In this document: positions 47,645 through 56,296 of the stretch, one piece after another
Numbering within the stretch: the stretch's first letter is position 1
Layout of the letters: each line of letters begins with the position of its first letter
Assembly (NCBI GenBank): GCA_963702595.1
Contig: CAVPDC010000015.1
Coordinates: 62,001-126,000, forward strand
Direction of reading: 5' to 3'
Length of the DNA stretch: 64,000 bases
Source: JALORV01 sp963702595
Lineage (GTDB): Bacteria; Pseudomonadota; Gammaproteobacteria; Burkholderiales; Burkholderiaceae_F
Notes under the pieces: model-generated
Database searches by the model: none
Seen by the model: the letters and a program-made list of their open reading frames with translations, nothing else
What the model was told of the DNA's origin: nothing
Position numbers and translations under genes: made by a program

Positions 47645-47667
47645 CTCCCGCCTGACTCGGCATCGCC

Positions 47668-49239
47668 ATGCCTGACGAAGGCACCCCCCGGCGCCGGTTG
47701 CGCGTGCGTTGGCCGCGCCGCGGCAGAGGCGGTCTGTCGACCGCGCCTGCGCCGCCTCCCGCGAGCACACCGCGATCGCCACGCAACCCGCTGCGTGCGC
47801 AGTTCGAGCAGCGCTCGCTCTTCGGCGAAATCCTCGACTGGATGCTCGCGCCGCTGCTCCTGCTGTGGCCGATGAGCGTCACCGTGACCTACATCGTCGC
47901 GCAGTCGATCGCCAACGCGCCGTTCGACCGCGGACTGGCCGACGCCGTCGTCGCGCTCGCCAACCACGTGCAGCAAACACGTGGCACCGTGACCCTGCAA
48001 CTGCCGATCAGCGCGCGCGAGCTGCTGCGGGCCGATGCGGCGGACAGTGTCTACTACATGGTTCTCGGGCTGCGCGGGGAGTTCGTGACCGGCGACAACG
48101 ATCTGCCCTTGCCGGCGGAAGACGTCCGCCCGGTGCCGCGCACTGTCCAGTTCCGCTCGGACATCCTGCGCGGCAACGAGATCCGCATTGCCTACACATG
48201 GGTCGCATTCAGCCGCGGCCAGAGCACCGACTATGCCTTGGTGCAGGTGGCCGAAACGCTCGAGAAGCGATCGCAGCTGGCCAACGAGATCATTCGAGGC
48301 GTCATCGTCCCGCAGTTCGTCGTGCTGCCGATCGCGGTGGTGCTGGTGTGGTTCGGCCTCAGCCGCGGCCTGGCGCCCTTGGCCGACCTCCAGCAGCGCA
48401 TCCGGGCGCGCCAGCCCGATGATCTCTCACCGATCGATGCACGCGGCGCGCCCGAGGAGATTGCTCCGCTCGTCAGCTCCTTCAACGAGCTGCTCGCGCG
48501 GCTTTCCCAGAACATCGAGATGCAGCAGCGCTTCCTGGCCGACGCTGCGCACCAGATGAAGACACCGCTGGCGGGACTGCGCACGCAGGCCGAGCTCGCC
48601 GTGCGCGAGACCGACCCGCAGGAACTGCGACGGACACTGCGCCACATCGCCGTTTCGACCGAACGTGCCACGCACCTGATCAACCAGCTGCTGGCGCTGG
48701 CGCGCGCCGAGTACCAGGGGAGCGACCCCAGCCGCTTCGAAGTGATCGACCTCGTACCCGTGGCGCGCGACCTGGTCCGGGAGTCGGTGGCCGAAGCCAT
48801 CGCCCGTCAGATCGACCTTGGCTTTGAAGAGCCGGAGCGGCCGGTACGCGTCGTTGCCGCACCGATGCTGGTCCGCGAGATGCTCAAGAACCTGCTCGAC
48901 AACGCGCTGCGCTACACACCGCGCGGCGGCAGCGTCACGGTCCGGATCCGCACGGTCGAGGGTTCCGTGTACCTGGAGGTTGAGGACAACGGCCCGGGCA
49001 TTCCGGAAGTCGAACGGCAGCGCGTATTCGACCGCTTCTATCGCATCCTGGGCACCAACGTTGATGGCAGCGGTCTCGGGCTGGCGATCGTGCGCGAGAT
49101 CGCCGAGCAGCACGATGCCCTGATACGCGTCGGAAGCAGCCCCGCAAGCACGGACGCGCAGCGGCCCGGAACGCTGATCAGCGTGGAGTTCGAGGCGCTC
49201 GATGCCAGTCAGCCCACGGTCGACCTGTCGAGGGTCTAG
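47668..49239 (+). CDS. sensor histidine kinase (TctE/QseC type)
   Basis: A 523-aa membrane kinase. A basic, Pro-rich cytoplasmic N-terminus (residues 1-50) precedes TM1 (about 58-80), a periplasmic sensor domain (81-208) and TM2 (about 210-230). A HAMP-like linker leads to the H-box DAAHQMKTPLAG with His 295. The ATPase part has the N box LKNLLDNALRYTP and G boxes VEDNGPGIPE and GSGLGLAIVREI. The ligand is unknown; carboxylates are sensed by some TctE relatives. Confidence 0.94.
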   Translation: MPDEGTPRRRLRVRWPRRGRGGLSTAPAPPPASTPRSPRNPLRAQFEQRSLFGEILDWMLAPLLLLWPMSVTVTYIVAQSIANAPFDRGLADAVVALANHVQQTRGTVTLQLPISARELLRADAADSVYYMVLGLRGEFVTGDNDLPLPAEDVRPVPRTVQFRSDILRGNEIRIAYTWVAFSRGQSTDYALVQVAETLEKRSQLANEIIRGVIVPQFVVLPIAVVLVWFGLSRGLAPLADLQQRIRARQPDDLSPIDARGAPEEIAPLVSSFNELLARLSQNIEMQQRFLADAAHQMKTPLAGLRTQAELAVRETDPQELRRTLRHIAVSTERATHLINQLLALARAEYQGSDPSRFEVIDLVPVARDLVRESVAEAIARQIDLGFEEPERPVRVVAAPMLVREMLKNLLDNALRYTPRGGSVTVRIRTVEGSVYLEVEDNGPGIPEVERQRVFDRFYRILGTNVDGSGLGLAIVREIAEQHDALIRVGSSPASTDAQRPGTLISVEFEALDASQPTVDLSRV

Positions 49240-49390
49240 GGCGCACGCGAGCGATCGAGCGGACCCGGCGGTTTGACCCGCAAGCGTGCCGCCGGCATAA
49301 TTTCGTGCTCTCGATGCGTCGCGGGCTACCGTCAGGTCGTTCGAGCGCTGCCCGAGACGGAATCACGAAGGGCTCGGAAGAAGGCCACTC

Positions 49391-49466
49391 GGGTCGTTAG
49401 CTCAGCCGGTAGAGCAGCGGACTTTTAATCCGTTGGTCGCGTGTTCGAGTCACGCACGACCCACCA
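49391..49466 (+). tRNA. tRNA-Lys (anticodon TTT)
   Basis: A 76-base cloverleaf with encoded CCA. The acceptor stem is GGGTCGT/ACGACCC, the anticodon loop CTTTTAA (TTT at 49424-49426), and the T-arm contains GTTCGAGTC. This tRNA is a substrate of MnmA, whose gene at 31056 is frameshifted in this sequence. Confidence 0.98.
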
Positions 49467-49492
49467 TTGACGCATGGCAGGATCAGGAAAGC

Positions 49493-49568
49493 GGGTCGTT
49501 AGCTCAGTTGGTAGAGCAGCGGACTCTTAATCCGTAGGTCGAAGGTTCGAATCCTTCACGACCCACCA
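49493..49568 (+). tRNA. tRNA-Lys (anticodon CTT)
   Basis: A 76-base cloverleaf with encoded CCA, 26 bases after the first tRNA-Lys. The acceptor stem is the same GGGTCGT/ACGACCC; the anticodon loop is CTCTTAA (CTT at 49526-49528). The strong similarity to the first copy suggests tandem duplication followed by anticodon change, so both lysine codons are served from one locus. Confidence 0.97.
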
Positions 49569-49709
49569 CCGCTTTCCCTTCTCATTTCCACGAGCGATTC
49601 ACGGCCCTGGTGGGTGCCGCCATGGGCTTACCGCCGTCGCGATTCCCCGGGGACTGCATGCGCACGGTCCGCTGCGAGCCGATCGTCGTATCAGCTGAGT
49701 CCGTAGAAC

Positions 49710-50615
49710 TCACGCTCCGCTCCCGACATAACGACCCTGGCGAAACCACTTGGTCGCAATCCACTTCTCGCCCGCCCCGACCGGGCTGCCGCCATGCAGA
49801 GAGCGCGTATCCAGAGTACCGTTTTCGGAGCAGTACGCGAAGTAGACCGCGTTGCCCCGGCGCGGCAGGACATCGATGCCGACCTCGGGAAAGACCGTCG
49901 AGCCGCCGGCCTCGACGTCGTTCAGGTACATGATCAGCGTCGCGATGCGCTGGCCGCCCTGCGTCAGCACCTGCTCGTTGCCCGGCTGCTTGGGGTCGAA
50001 GTAGTCGTAGTGCGGCTTGTATTCGCCGCCGGGTTCGTAGTGCAGGATCTGGATCGGCTCGCCGTTTTCGACCGGATACTGGACTAGCTCTGCGATCCGC
50101 TGCTCAAGACGCCGGATGAGCTCGTTCTCGCCGCGGTTGAAGTACGTTCCAGTGCTCGTTCGGTGCGGATGGATGTCGTAGGCCCCGGTCTCGTTGTTGA
50201 CGACACTGGACCGCGCAAGCTTGCCGCGGGACAACTCGATCATTTGATCGCACTCTTCATCCGACAGCAGGTTGCCGAACAGCACGATGCGCGGCGCCGT
50301 CAGCGCCAGCAACATGTGGATCACGCGGTCGCCCGTCTCGATTGCATTCGGCATCTGAACCAGTTGCTGGCTCAGTGACTGCGCTTCGCTTGCGACAGCG
50401 GAGTTGGGCTCGAGGGCGATCGCCGGTGGCACTTGCGGCGGCGGGGGTGGCGGCACGGGGAGCGACTTGAGCGCCGCCTCCACCGCTACGCGCGCGTAGC
50501 GCTCCTGGTAGCCGGCCGTGAGAAGTGCACGCACCAGGCCGTCTCGATCGGAGCCGCGCTTCACCATGTCGCGGAACCACGTTTGCAGGTCGGGAGCGAG
50601 GCTTTCGAACTTCAT
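49710..50615 (-). CDS. 2OG-Fe(II) oxygenase, prolyl 4-hydroxylase-like
   Basis: A 301-aa enzyme from the ATG at 50615. An N-terminal helical region with a poly-Pro linker (PVPPPPPPQVPP, about residues 52-63) precedes the P4H catalytic domain. The iron ligands are His and Asp in YKPHYDYFD and His in RSLHGGSPV, and the 2-oxoglutarate-binding Lys is in EKWIATKWFRQG. The core includes GGQRIATLIMYLNDVEAGG. Bacterial P4H-like enzymes hydroxylate proline in proteins such as EF-Tu; the target here is unknown. Confidence 0.93.
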   Translation of the reverse strand: MKFESLAPDLQTWFRDMVKRGSDRDGLVRALLTAGYQERYARVAVEAALKSLPVPPPPPPQVPPAIALEPNSAVASEAQSLSQQLVQMPNAIETGDRVIHMLLALTAPRIVLFGNLLSDEECDQMIELSRGKLARSSVVNNETGAYDIHPHRTSTGTYFNRGENELIRRLEQRIAELVQYPVENGEPIQILHYEPGGEYKPHYDYFDPKQPGNEQVLTQGGQRIATLIMYLNDVEAGGSTVFPEVGIDVLPRRGNAVYFAYCSENGTLDTRSLHGGSPVGAGEKWIATKWFRQGRYVGSGA

Positions 50616-50709
50616 GGAAACACACGCGGGCCGGTAGTGCGCGCAGTGTAGCGGGGGCACCGGCGAGCGCTTCGGCAGTATTCTTGTTCCTCGAGCCCTG
50701 GAGACGACG

Positions 50710-52194
50710 ATGCTGCAGAAAGTGGGAATGCCCTCCCTGTCCGATGGCGCATTGCTGAAGAACAACGCCTACATCGACGGCACCTGGATGCCCGCGGCCA
50801 CCGGCCAGCGCTTTGCGGTCGCCAACCCCGCCGATAGCGGCAAGCTGGCCGACGTGGCCAATTGCGCCGGCGCCGAGGCGGAGCAGGCGATCGCGGCGGC
50901 GCACCGCGCCTGGCCCGGCTGGCGCCGCAAGACAGCGAAGGAGCGGGCCGCCGTCTTGCGGAAGTGGTTCGACCTGATCATGGCCGCGCAGGAGGACCTG
51001 GCCCGTCTGATGACCGCGGAGCAGGGCAAGCCGCTGGCCGAGAGCCGCGGCGAGGTCGCTTACGGCGCGTCGTTCATCGAATGGTTTGCGGAGGAAGCGA
51101 AGCGCGTGTACGGCGACACGATCCCCACCGTCGCCAACGATCGTCGACTGCTGGTGTTCAAGGAGCCGATCGGCGTGGCCGCCGCCATCACACCATGGAA
51201 CTTTCCGAACGCGATGATCACCCGCAAGGTCGCCCCGGCGCTGGCGGCCGGCTGCCCGGTCGTCGTGAAGCCGGCCGAGCAGACGCCGCTGTCCGCGCTT
51301 GCATTGGCGGAACTCGCGCAACGCGCCGGTATTCCGCCCGGCGTGTTCAACGTCGTGCCAGCCGACGAAGCCAACTCGATCGCCGTCGGCAGGACGCTGT
51401 GCGAATCGCCCACCGTCCGCAAGCTGTCGTTCACCGGCTCCACCGCCGTCGGACGCATCCTGATGCAGCAGAGCGCACCAACGCTGAAGAAGCTTTCGCT
51501 GGAACTCGGCGGCAACGCCCCGTTCCTGGTCTTTGATGATGCGGATCTCGACGCCGCCGTTGAAGGCGCGCTCGCGTCGAAGTACCGCAACGCCGGACAG
51601 ACCTGCGTCTGCACCAACCGCTTTTACGTGCAGGCCGGCATCTACGATGCGTTCGTCGAGCGGCTCGCGCAAAAGGCGCAGGGCCTCAAGGTCGGCTCCG
51701 GGTTCGAGACCGGAGTGCAGCAGGGTCCGCTGATCGACCGCAACGCGCTCGCCAAGGTGCAGGCTCACATCGACGATGCGCGTGCCAAAGGTGCGCGGGT
51801 CGTGACCGGCGGCAAGCCGCATGAGCTCGGCGGAACCTACTTCCAGCCCACCGTGCTGGCCAACGTCACGCAGGACATGCTGGTCGCGCGCGAGGAGACC
51901 TTCGGGCCGGTGGCGCCGGTCTTCCGTTTCAACACGGAAGCCGAAGCGATCGCGGCGGCCAACTCGACCGAGTTCGGGCTTGCCGCTTACTTCTACTCGC
52001 GCGACGTGGCGCGCGTGTTCCGCGTAGCTGAACAGCTCGAAAGCGGCATGGTCGGCGTCAACACCGGGCTGATCTCGAACGAAGTGGCACCCTTCGGCGG
52101 CGTCAAGCAGTCGGGGCTCGGCCGCGAAGGGTCGAAGTACGGCATCGACGAGTACCTCGTCGTCAAGTACGTCTGTATCGGAGGCATCGGATGA
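50710..52194 (+). CDS. gabD: NAD(P)-dependent succinate-semialdehyde dehydrogenase
   Basis: A 494-aa aldehyde dehydrogenase. Catalytic residues are visible: Asn in ITPWNFPNAMITRK, Glu in LSLELGGNAPFLVFDDAD and Cys in NAGQTCVCTNRFYV. Segments such as LARLMTAEQGKPLAESRGEV and VGVNTGLISNEVAPFGGVKQ are those of GabD-type enzymes, which oxidise succinate semialdehyde to succinate. The stop lies inside the 77-base repeat that leads into the CDGSH gene. Confidence 0.93.
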   Translation: MLQKVGMPSLSDGALLKNNAYIDGTWMPAATGQRFAVANPADSGKLADVANCAGAEAEQAIAAAHRAWPGWRRKTAKERAAVLRKWFDLIMAAQEDLARLMTAEQGKPLAESRGEVAYGASFIEWFAEEAKRVYGDTIPTVANDRRLLVFKEPIGVAAAITPWNFPNAMITRKVAPALAAGCPVVVKPAEQTPLSALALAELAQRAGIPPGVFNVVPADEANSIAVGRTLCESPTVRKLSFTGSTAVGRILMQQSAPTLKKLSLELGGNAPFLVFDDADLDAAVEGALASKYRNAGQTCVCTNRFYVQAGIYDAFVERLAQKAQGLKVGSGFETGVQQGPLIDRNALAKVQAHIDDARAKGARVVTGGKPHELGGTYFQPTVLANVTQDMLVAREETFGPVAPVFRFNTEAEAIAAANSTEFGLAAYFYSRDVARVFRVAEQLESGMVGVNTGLISNEVAPFGGVKQSGLGREGSKYGIDEYLVVKYVCIGGIG

Positions 52195-52267
52195 GCAACG
52201 CACGGCCGCTCCGAAGGAGCTCACTCCCCCCTGGGGGGACGGCGCGCACCGCCAAGGGGGCAACATG
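52191..52267 (+). repeat. 77-bp intergenic repeat, copy A
   Basis: This element fills the whole gap between gabD and the CDGSH gene. It begins at the ATGAGC that contains the gabD stop (TGA) and ends with CAACATG, whose ATG is the start of the next gene. It matches copy B (61053-61129, opposite strand) at 71 of 77 positions. Inside it are the self-complementary stretches CCCCCCTGGGGGG and GGCGCGCACCGCC, so it can fold into a hairpin. Confidence 0.88.
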
Positions 52268-52906
52268 ACCTCCCGCGACTATGTCGGCAAGGTCATCACG
52301 ATCCGCTACGACGTCAAGCGCTGCATCCACGCCAAGGAGTGCGTACGCGGTGCGCCGGGTGTGTTCGACCCGCAGGCAAAGCCGTGGATCCAGCCGGACA
52401 ACGCCTCCTTCGAACACCTCGTCAGTGTCGTCGCGCGCTGTCCCACGGGCGCGCTGACGCTGCGCGCACCGGACGGCACGTCAGTGGAGGCGCCGCCCGA
52501 GCACAATACGGCAGCGGTGCAGCCGCGCGGCCCGATCTACGTCCGGGCACGCGTCACCGTGCCCGGCGGCGAGCACGCCACCCTGGTCGAGTACACGCGC
52601 GTGGCGCTGTGCCGCTGCGGGGCTTCCGCCAACAAGCCGTACTGCGACGGCAGCCATGAGCGCGTGGGTTTCGCCGATGAGGGCACCTGCCCCAATCCGC
52701 CGCCCTCGGTAGCCGGACCGGCGGCCGGCGAAGTCAAGGTCCACGCGATCCCCAACGGACCGCTGATGGTCGAAGGCAAGATCGAGTTCCGCGCCGCCGA
52801 CGGGTCAACCTTTACGACCGAGAAAGTATGGTTGTGCCGCTGCGGCGGCTCGGCCAACAAGCCATTCTGCGACGGCTCGCACAAGCGCAACGGGTTTACG
52901 GCCTGA
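52265..52906 (+). CDS. Fer4_19 / double CDGSH iron-sulphur protein
   Basis: A 213-aa protein. Residues 1-70 form a divergent ferredoxin-like domain (YDVKRCIHAKECVRGAPGVF, VARCPTGAL). Two CDGSH zinc-finger-type [2Fe-2S] motifs follow: LCRCGASANKPYCDGSHERV and LCRCGGSANKPFCDGSHKRN. Such multi-CDGSH proteins take part in redox or Fe-S handling; no reaction is established. Its start codon is supplied by the 77-bp repeat. Confidence 0.92.
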   Translation: MTSRDYVGKVITIRYDVKRCIHAKECVRGAPGVFDPQAKPWIQPDNASFEHLVSVVARCPTGALTLRAPDGTSVEAPPEHNTAAVQPRGPIYVRARVTVPGGEHATLVEYTRVALCRCGASANKPYCDGSHERVGFADEGTCPNPPPSVAGPAAGEVKVHAIPNGPLMVEGKIEFRAADGSTFTTEKVWLCRCGGSANKPFCDGSHKRNGFTA

Positions 52907-52910
52907 CGAC

Positions 52911-54713
52911 TTACTGCCAGTGGCCGGCGTCGCGTTGAGCCTTGGCCTGCGCCTCGCGGTCGCGCCGCAGGTTTTCCTCGAGTTCCTCGCGCCCGCTCTT
53001 GGCGATCGCCACCGTCTTCGATTCGTCCCGGAAGTGCGGCCGCATCGCGGCCAGCGTGGCGAGGTTGGCGCGACGGAACTGGGCTGCGACCTCGCGCGCC
53101 TCGAAAGGCGACAGGCCGATCGCTTCGAGGGCCTGGCGGCCCGAGCGCAACGCGGACTCGAAGGTTTCGCGCTCGGCCAGCGCTACACCACGGTCGGCCA
53201 GCTCGAGCCAATGCCGCACATTGCGCGCGCGCGCGACGATCTGCAGCGAAGGGAACTCGCTGCGCACCGAATCGACCAGATGCAGGCTGTCCTCGACGTC
53301 GTCGATCGCCACCACCAGCAGCCGCGCCTTCGCGGCACCCGCGGCATGCAGCAGATCGAGTCGCGTGGCATCGCCGTAGAACACCTTGTATCCAAACTTG
53401 CGCAACAGGTCGATCTGGTCCGGATCGTGATCCAGTACCGTCACCTTGATGCCGTGCGCGGAAAGCAGGCGCGCAATGATCTGACCGTAACGGCCTGCGC
53501 CCGCCACGATCACCGGGGCCGTGTCGTCGTCGATCGCATCGGCCGCGCGTTCCCCGCGTGACTGGCGCGCCAGCAGGGCGTCGTGCGCCAGCAGCAGCAG
53601 CGGCGTGGCCGCCATCGACAGCGCGACGGCCGCGGTCAGCAGCGCGTCCCAGTCGCCCGGGAGCACACGTGCGCTGCGTGCGACGCCGAACACGACGAAT
53701 GCAAATTCGCCCGCCTGCGCCAGCAGCGCCGCAAACAGCCATCGCTCGCGCGCGGCGACTTCCAGCGTCGGTGCGATCGCTGCGAGCGCGAGTCCCTTGA
53801 TCATCAGGAGGCCCAGCACCAGCAGCGCCAGCTTCAGCGGCTGCGCACCCACCAGGCCGAAATCGATCGACATGCCGACCGCGATGAAGAAGAGGCCGAG
53901 CAGCAGTCCCTTGAATGGCGCGATGTCGGTCTCGAGTGCGTGCCGGTATTCGGAGCTTGCAAGCAGCACGCCGGCCAGGAAAGCGCCGAGCGCCATCGAG
54001 AGCCCCGCGAGCGCCATCAGCTCCGCAATGCCGAACACCAGCAGCAGTGCAAATGCGGTGAAGATCTCGCGCACGCCGGAAATCGCAATCAACCGGATCA
54101 CCGGACGGGTCAGGAAGCGGCCGATCACGACGACGATCACGACCGCCGCCACGCCCTTGAGCGCCAGCTGCCAGCCCGGTTCGCCGCCGGGTGCATCTGT
54201 GCCGAGCAGAGGCACCAGCGCGATCAGCGGTATCGCGGCGATGTCCTGGAACAGCAGCACCGAAAATGCGCTGCGACCCACCGGTGCGTTGAGCAGGTTG
54301 CGCTCGGCCATCGTCTGCACCGCGATGGCCGTCGATGACATCGCCAGCGCGAGCCCGGCCACGACCGCCCCTTGCCAGTTCAGGCCCGCCATCCACAGCG
54401 CGACACCAATCGCGGTACCGCAGGCGGCCATCTGCAGCGAGCCGCCGCCGAACACCGGACCGCGCAGTTCAATCAGGCGTTTGAAGTCGAGTTCAAGTCC
54501 GATCAGGAACAGCATCAGCACGACGCCAAATTCGGCGAAGTGCAGGATCGACTGCACGTCCGTGACGAAGCCGAGTCCCCACGGACCGATTGCGCAGCCC
54601 GCGATCAGGTAGCCCAGCACCGAGCCCAGGCCCAGGCGCTTGGCGATCGGCACACAGACGACGGCCGCGCCGAGGTATATGAGCGCATCGCGCAGGATCG
54701 AGGGTTCAGCCAT
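52911..54713 (-). CDS. CPA2 family K+/H+ antiporter (KefB/KefC type)
   Basis: A 600-aa transporter. Twelve to thirteen helices form the antiporter part (GYLIAGCAIGPWGLGFVTDV, GVVLMLFLIGLELDFKRLIE, GLALAMSSTAIAVQTMAER), followed by a cytoplasmic TrkA-N/KTN domain with the nucleotide loop VIVAGAGRYGQIIARLL. It overlaps the quinone-reductase gene by eight bases. This is the classic pairing of Kef channels with their KefF/KefG activator. It expels K+ in exchange for H+ during electrophile stress. Confidence 0.94.
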   Translation of the reverse strand: MAEPSILRDALIYLGAAVVCVPIAKRLGLGSVLGYLIAGCAIGPWGLGFVTDVQSILHFAEFGVVLMLFLIGLELDFKRLIELRGPVFGGGSLQMAACGTAIGVALWMAGLNWQGAVVAGLALAMSSTAIAVQTMAERNLLNAPVGRSAFSVLLFQDIAAIPLIALVPLLGTDAPGGEPGWQLALKGVAAVVIVVVIGRFLTRPVIRLIAISGVREIFTAFALLLVFGIAELMALAGLSMALGAFLAGVLLASSEYRHALETDIAPFKGLLLGLFFIAVGMSIDFGLVGAQPLKLALLVLGLLMIKGLALAAIAPTLEVAARERWLFAALLAQAGEFAFVVFGVARSARVLPGDWDALLTAAVALSMAATPLLLLAHDALLARQSRGERAADAIDDDTAPVIVAGAGRYGQIIARLLSAHGIKVTVLDHDPDQIDLLRKFGYKVFYGDATRLDLLHAAGAAKARLLVVAIDDVEDSLHLVDSVRSEFPSLQIVARARNVRHWLELADRGVALAERETFESALRSGRQALEAIGLSPFEAREVAAQFRRANLATLAAMRPHFRDESKTVAIAKSGREELEENLRRDREAQAKAQRDAGHWQ

Positions 54714-55239
54714 GGGAGGCGATGTACTGCAATAGCCGCGTGCGATAGTCCTGCACGTGCGCCTCGAGCGCGGCGGCGTCGAGTCGATGGGCGCCGTGCA
54801 CGATGATCGGGTCCAGCCAGTTCATGCCGCAGAAGCGCGCGGTCTGGCGCACCGCCGGCACGAAGGCCTCGAACGCGTGGCCGTGCACGCCGGCCTCGGA
54901 ATACGCCTCGGGCAAGGCACCGGTGGTCGTCACCCACAGGCAGTCCTTGCCCTGCAGCGTCTGCCCTCCGTCGCCGTACGCCCAGCCGCGCACCAGTACG
55001 TCCTCGAACCAGAGCTTGAGCAACGCCGGGACGCCGTACCAGTACAGAGGGTGCTGCCAGATGACGAGCCGCGCTGACGTCAGGAGGTTGCGCTCTGCCG
55101 CCGCATCGATCGAGAAATCCGGATACGTGTCGTACAGCGAATGGACGCGGACCTCGGGCAGGTCCTGCACCGCCTGCAGCAGCGCGTGCCCGGCGATCGA
55201 ACGCCTGGGATGGGGATGGGCCAGCAGGAGCAGGATCAC
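54706..55239 (-). CDS. KefF/KefG-like NAD(P)H quinone reductase, Kef ancillary protein
   Basis: A 177-aa flavodoxin-fold reductase: LLLAHPHPRRSIAGHALL for FMN/FAD phosphate binding, and VIWQHPLYWYGVPALLKLWF with FEDVLVRGWAYG for the active site. Family members bind Kef channels and are needed for their full activity. Overlap with the antiporter gene by eight bases supports that role here. Confidence 0.93.
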   Translation of the reverse strand: MILLLLAHPHPRRSIAGHALLQAVQDLPEVRVHSLYDTYPDFSIDAAAERNLLTSARLVIWQHPLYWYGVPALLKLWFEDVLVRGWAYGDGGQTLQGKDCLWVTTTGALPEAYSEAGVHGHAFEAFVPAVRQTARFCGMNWLDPIIVHGAHRLDAAALEAHVQDYRTRLLQYIASHG

Positions 55240-55281
55240 GCGGAAATTATGCTTGCAGCGCAGCGCAAGATCCGCGCCGCG

Positions 55282-56188
55282 CTACTTCTTCTCCGTCAGC
55301 AGCAGTTCGCGCGCGCGAGCGAGATCTGCCTTCTGTGCGTCTGTGACCATCGGATAGGCGAGCTTCATGTTCTCCATGGCCTCGACGATGGCGGCGACGA
55401 CGACCAGGCGCGTGAACCACTTGTTGTCCGCCGGCACGACGAACCAGGGCGCGGCCCGCGTTGCGGTTGCTCGTATCGCATCCTCGTAGGCGGTCATGTA
55501 GTCGTTCCAGAAGGCCCGCTCCTTGACGTCGCCAATGGCAAATTTCCAGTTCTTGTCGGGCTCGTCGAGGCGCTCGATGAAGCGCTCCTTCTGCTCCTTG
55601 CGCGACACGTGCAGGAAGAACTTCAGCACCGTCGTCCCGTTGCGCGTCAGGTAGTCCTCGAAATTCGACAATGTCGCGCAGCCGCTCGCGAAATATCCCC
55701 TTCGTCAGCGCCGACTTCGGCAGCTTCTGCGTGGCCAGAATGGAGTCGTGCACCCGGACGACCAGCACCTCCTCGTAGTAGGAACGGTTGAAGATGCCGA
55801 TGCGCCCACGCTCCGGCAGCACCTTCCAGCTGCGCCACATCCAGTCGTGGTCCAGTTCCTCTGCCGACGGCTGCTTGAACGACGTGACCTGGCAGCCCTG
55901 CGGATTAACACCGCTCATCACGTGCTTGATGGTGCCGTCCTTGCCGGCGGCGTCCATGGCCTGGAAGACGAGCAGCAGCGAGCGGCGGTCCTGCGCGTAG
56001 AGCTTGTCCTGCTCGTCGGCGAGCCAGGCGACGCTGTCGGCCAGCCGCTGCTGCGCCTCGGGCTTGTGTTCGTCCTTCAGGCCGCGGGTGTCGCCGGGAT
56101 CGATGTCCTTCAGGCGGAAGCGGGATCCGTTGGTCACGCGGTAAGGATCGATGAATCCCGCGAGACCCTTCAGTGTCTTCTTGTCCAT
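55282..56188 (-). pseudogene. ppk2: polyphosphate kinase 2 family protein, one-base frameshift
   Basis: PPK2 enzymes transfer phosphate between polyphosphate and nucleotides. The first part (MDKKTLKGLAGFIDPYRV, Walker A FQAMDAAGKDGTIKHVM, RGRIGIFNRSYYEEVLV, LTKGIFRERLRDI) is in one frame. The frame breaks at about 55668-55672 (minus strand GACATTGTCGAATTTC; dropping one base gives D-I-S-N-F-E). It then runs NFEDYLTRNGTTVLKFFLHV to the stop at 55282 (AFWNDYMTAYEDAI). The span is 3n+1, fitting one extra base. Restored length is about 301 aa, normal for the class. Sequence error or recent loss. Confidence 0.9.
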
Positions 56189-56296
56189 GACCCTCGTAGC
56201 TCCTCCGCTCGGCTCGCTGCATCATAGCGACGCCTGACACCGAACGACGGCCCACAGGCGCCACCCTGGCAATACGGCACGGAGTTCGCGGCCCGC

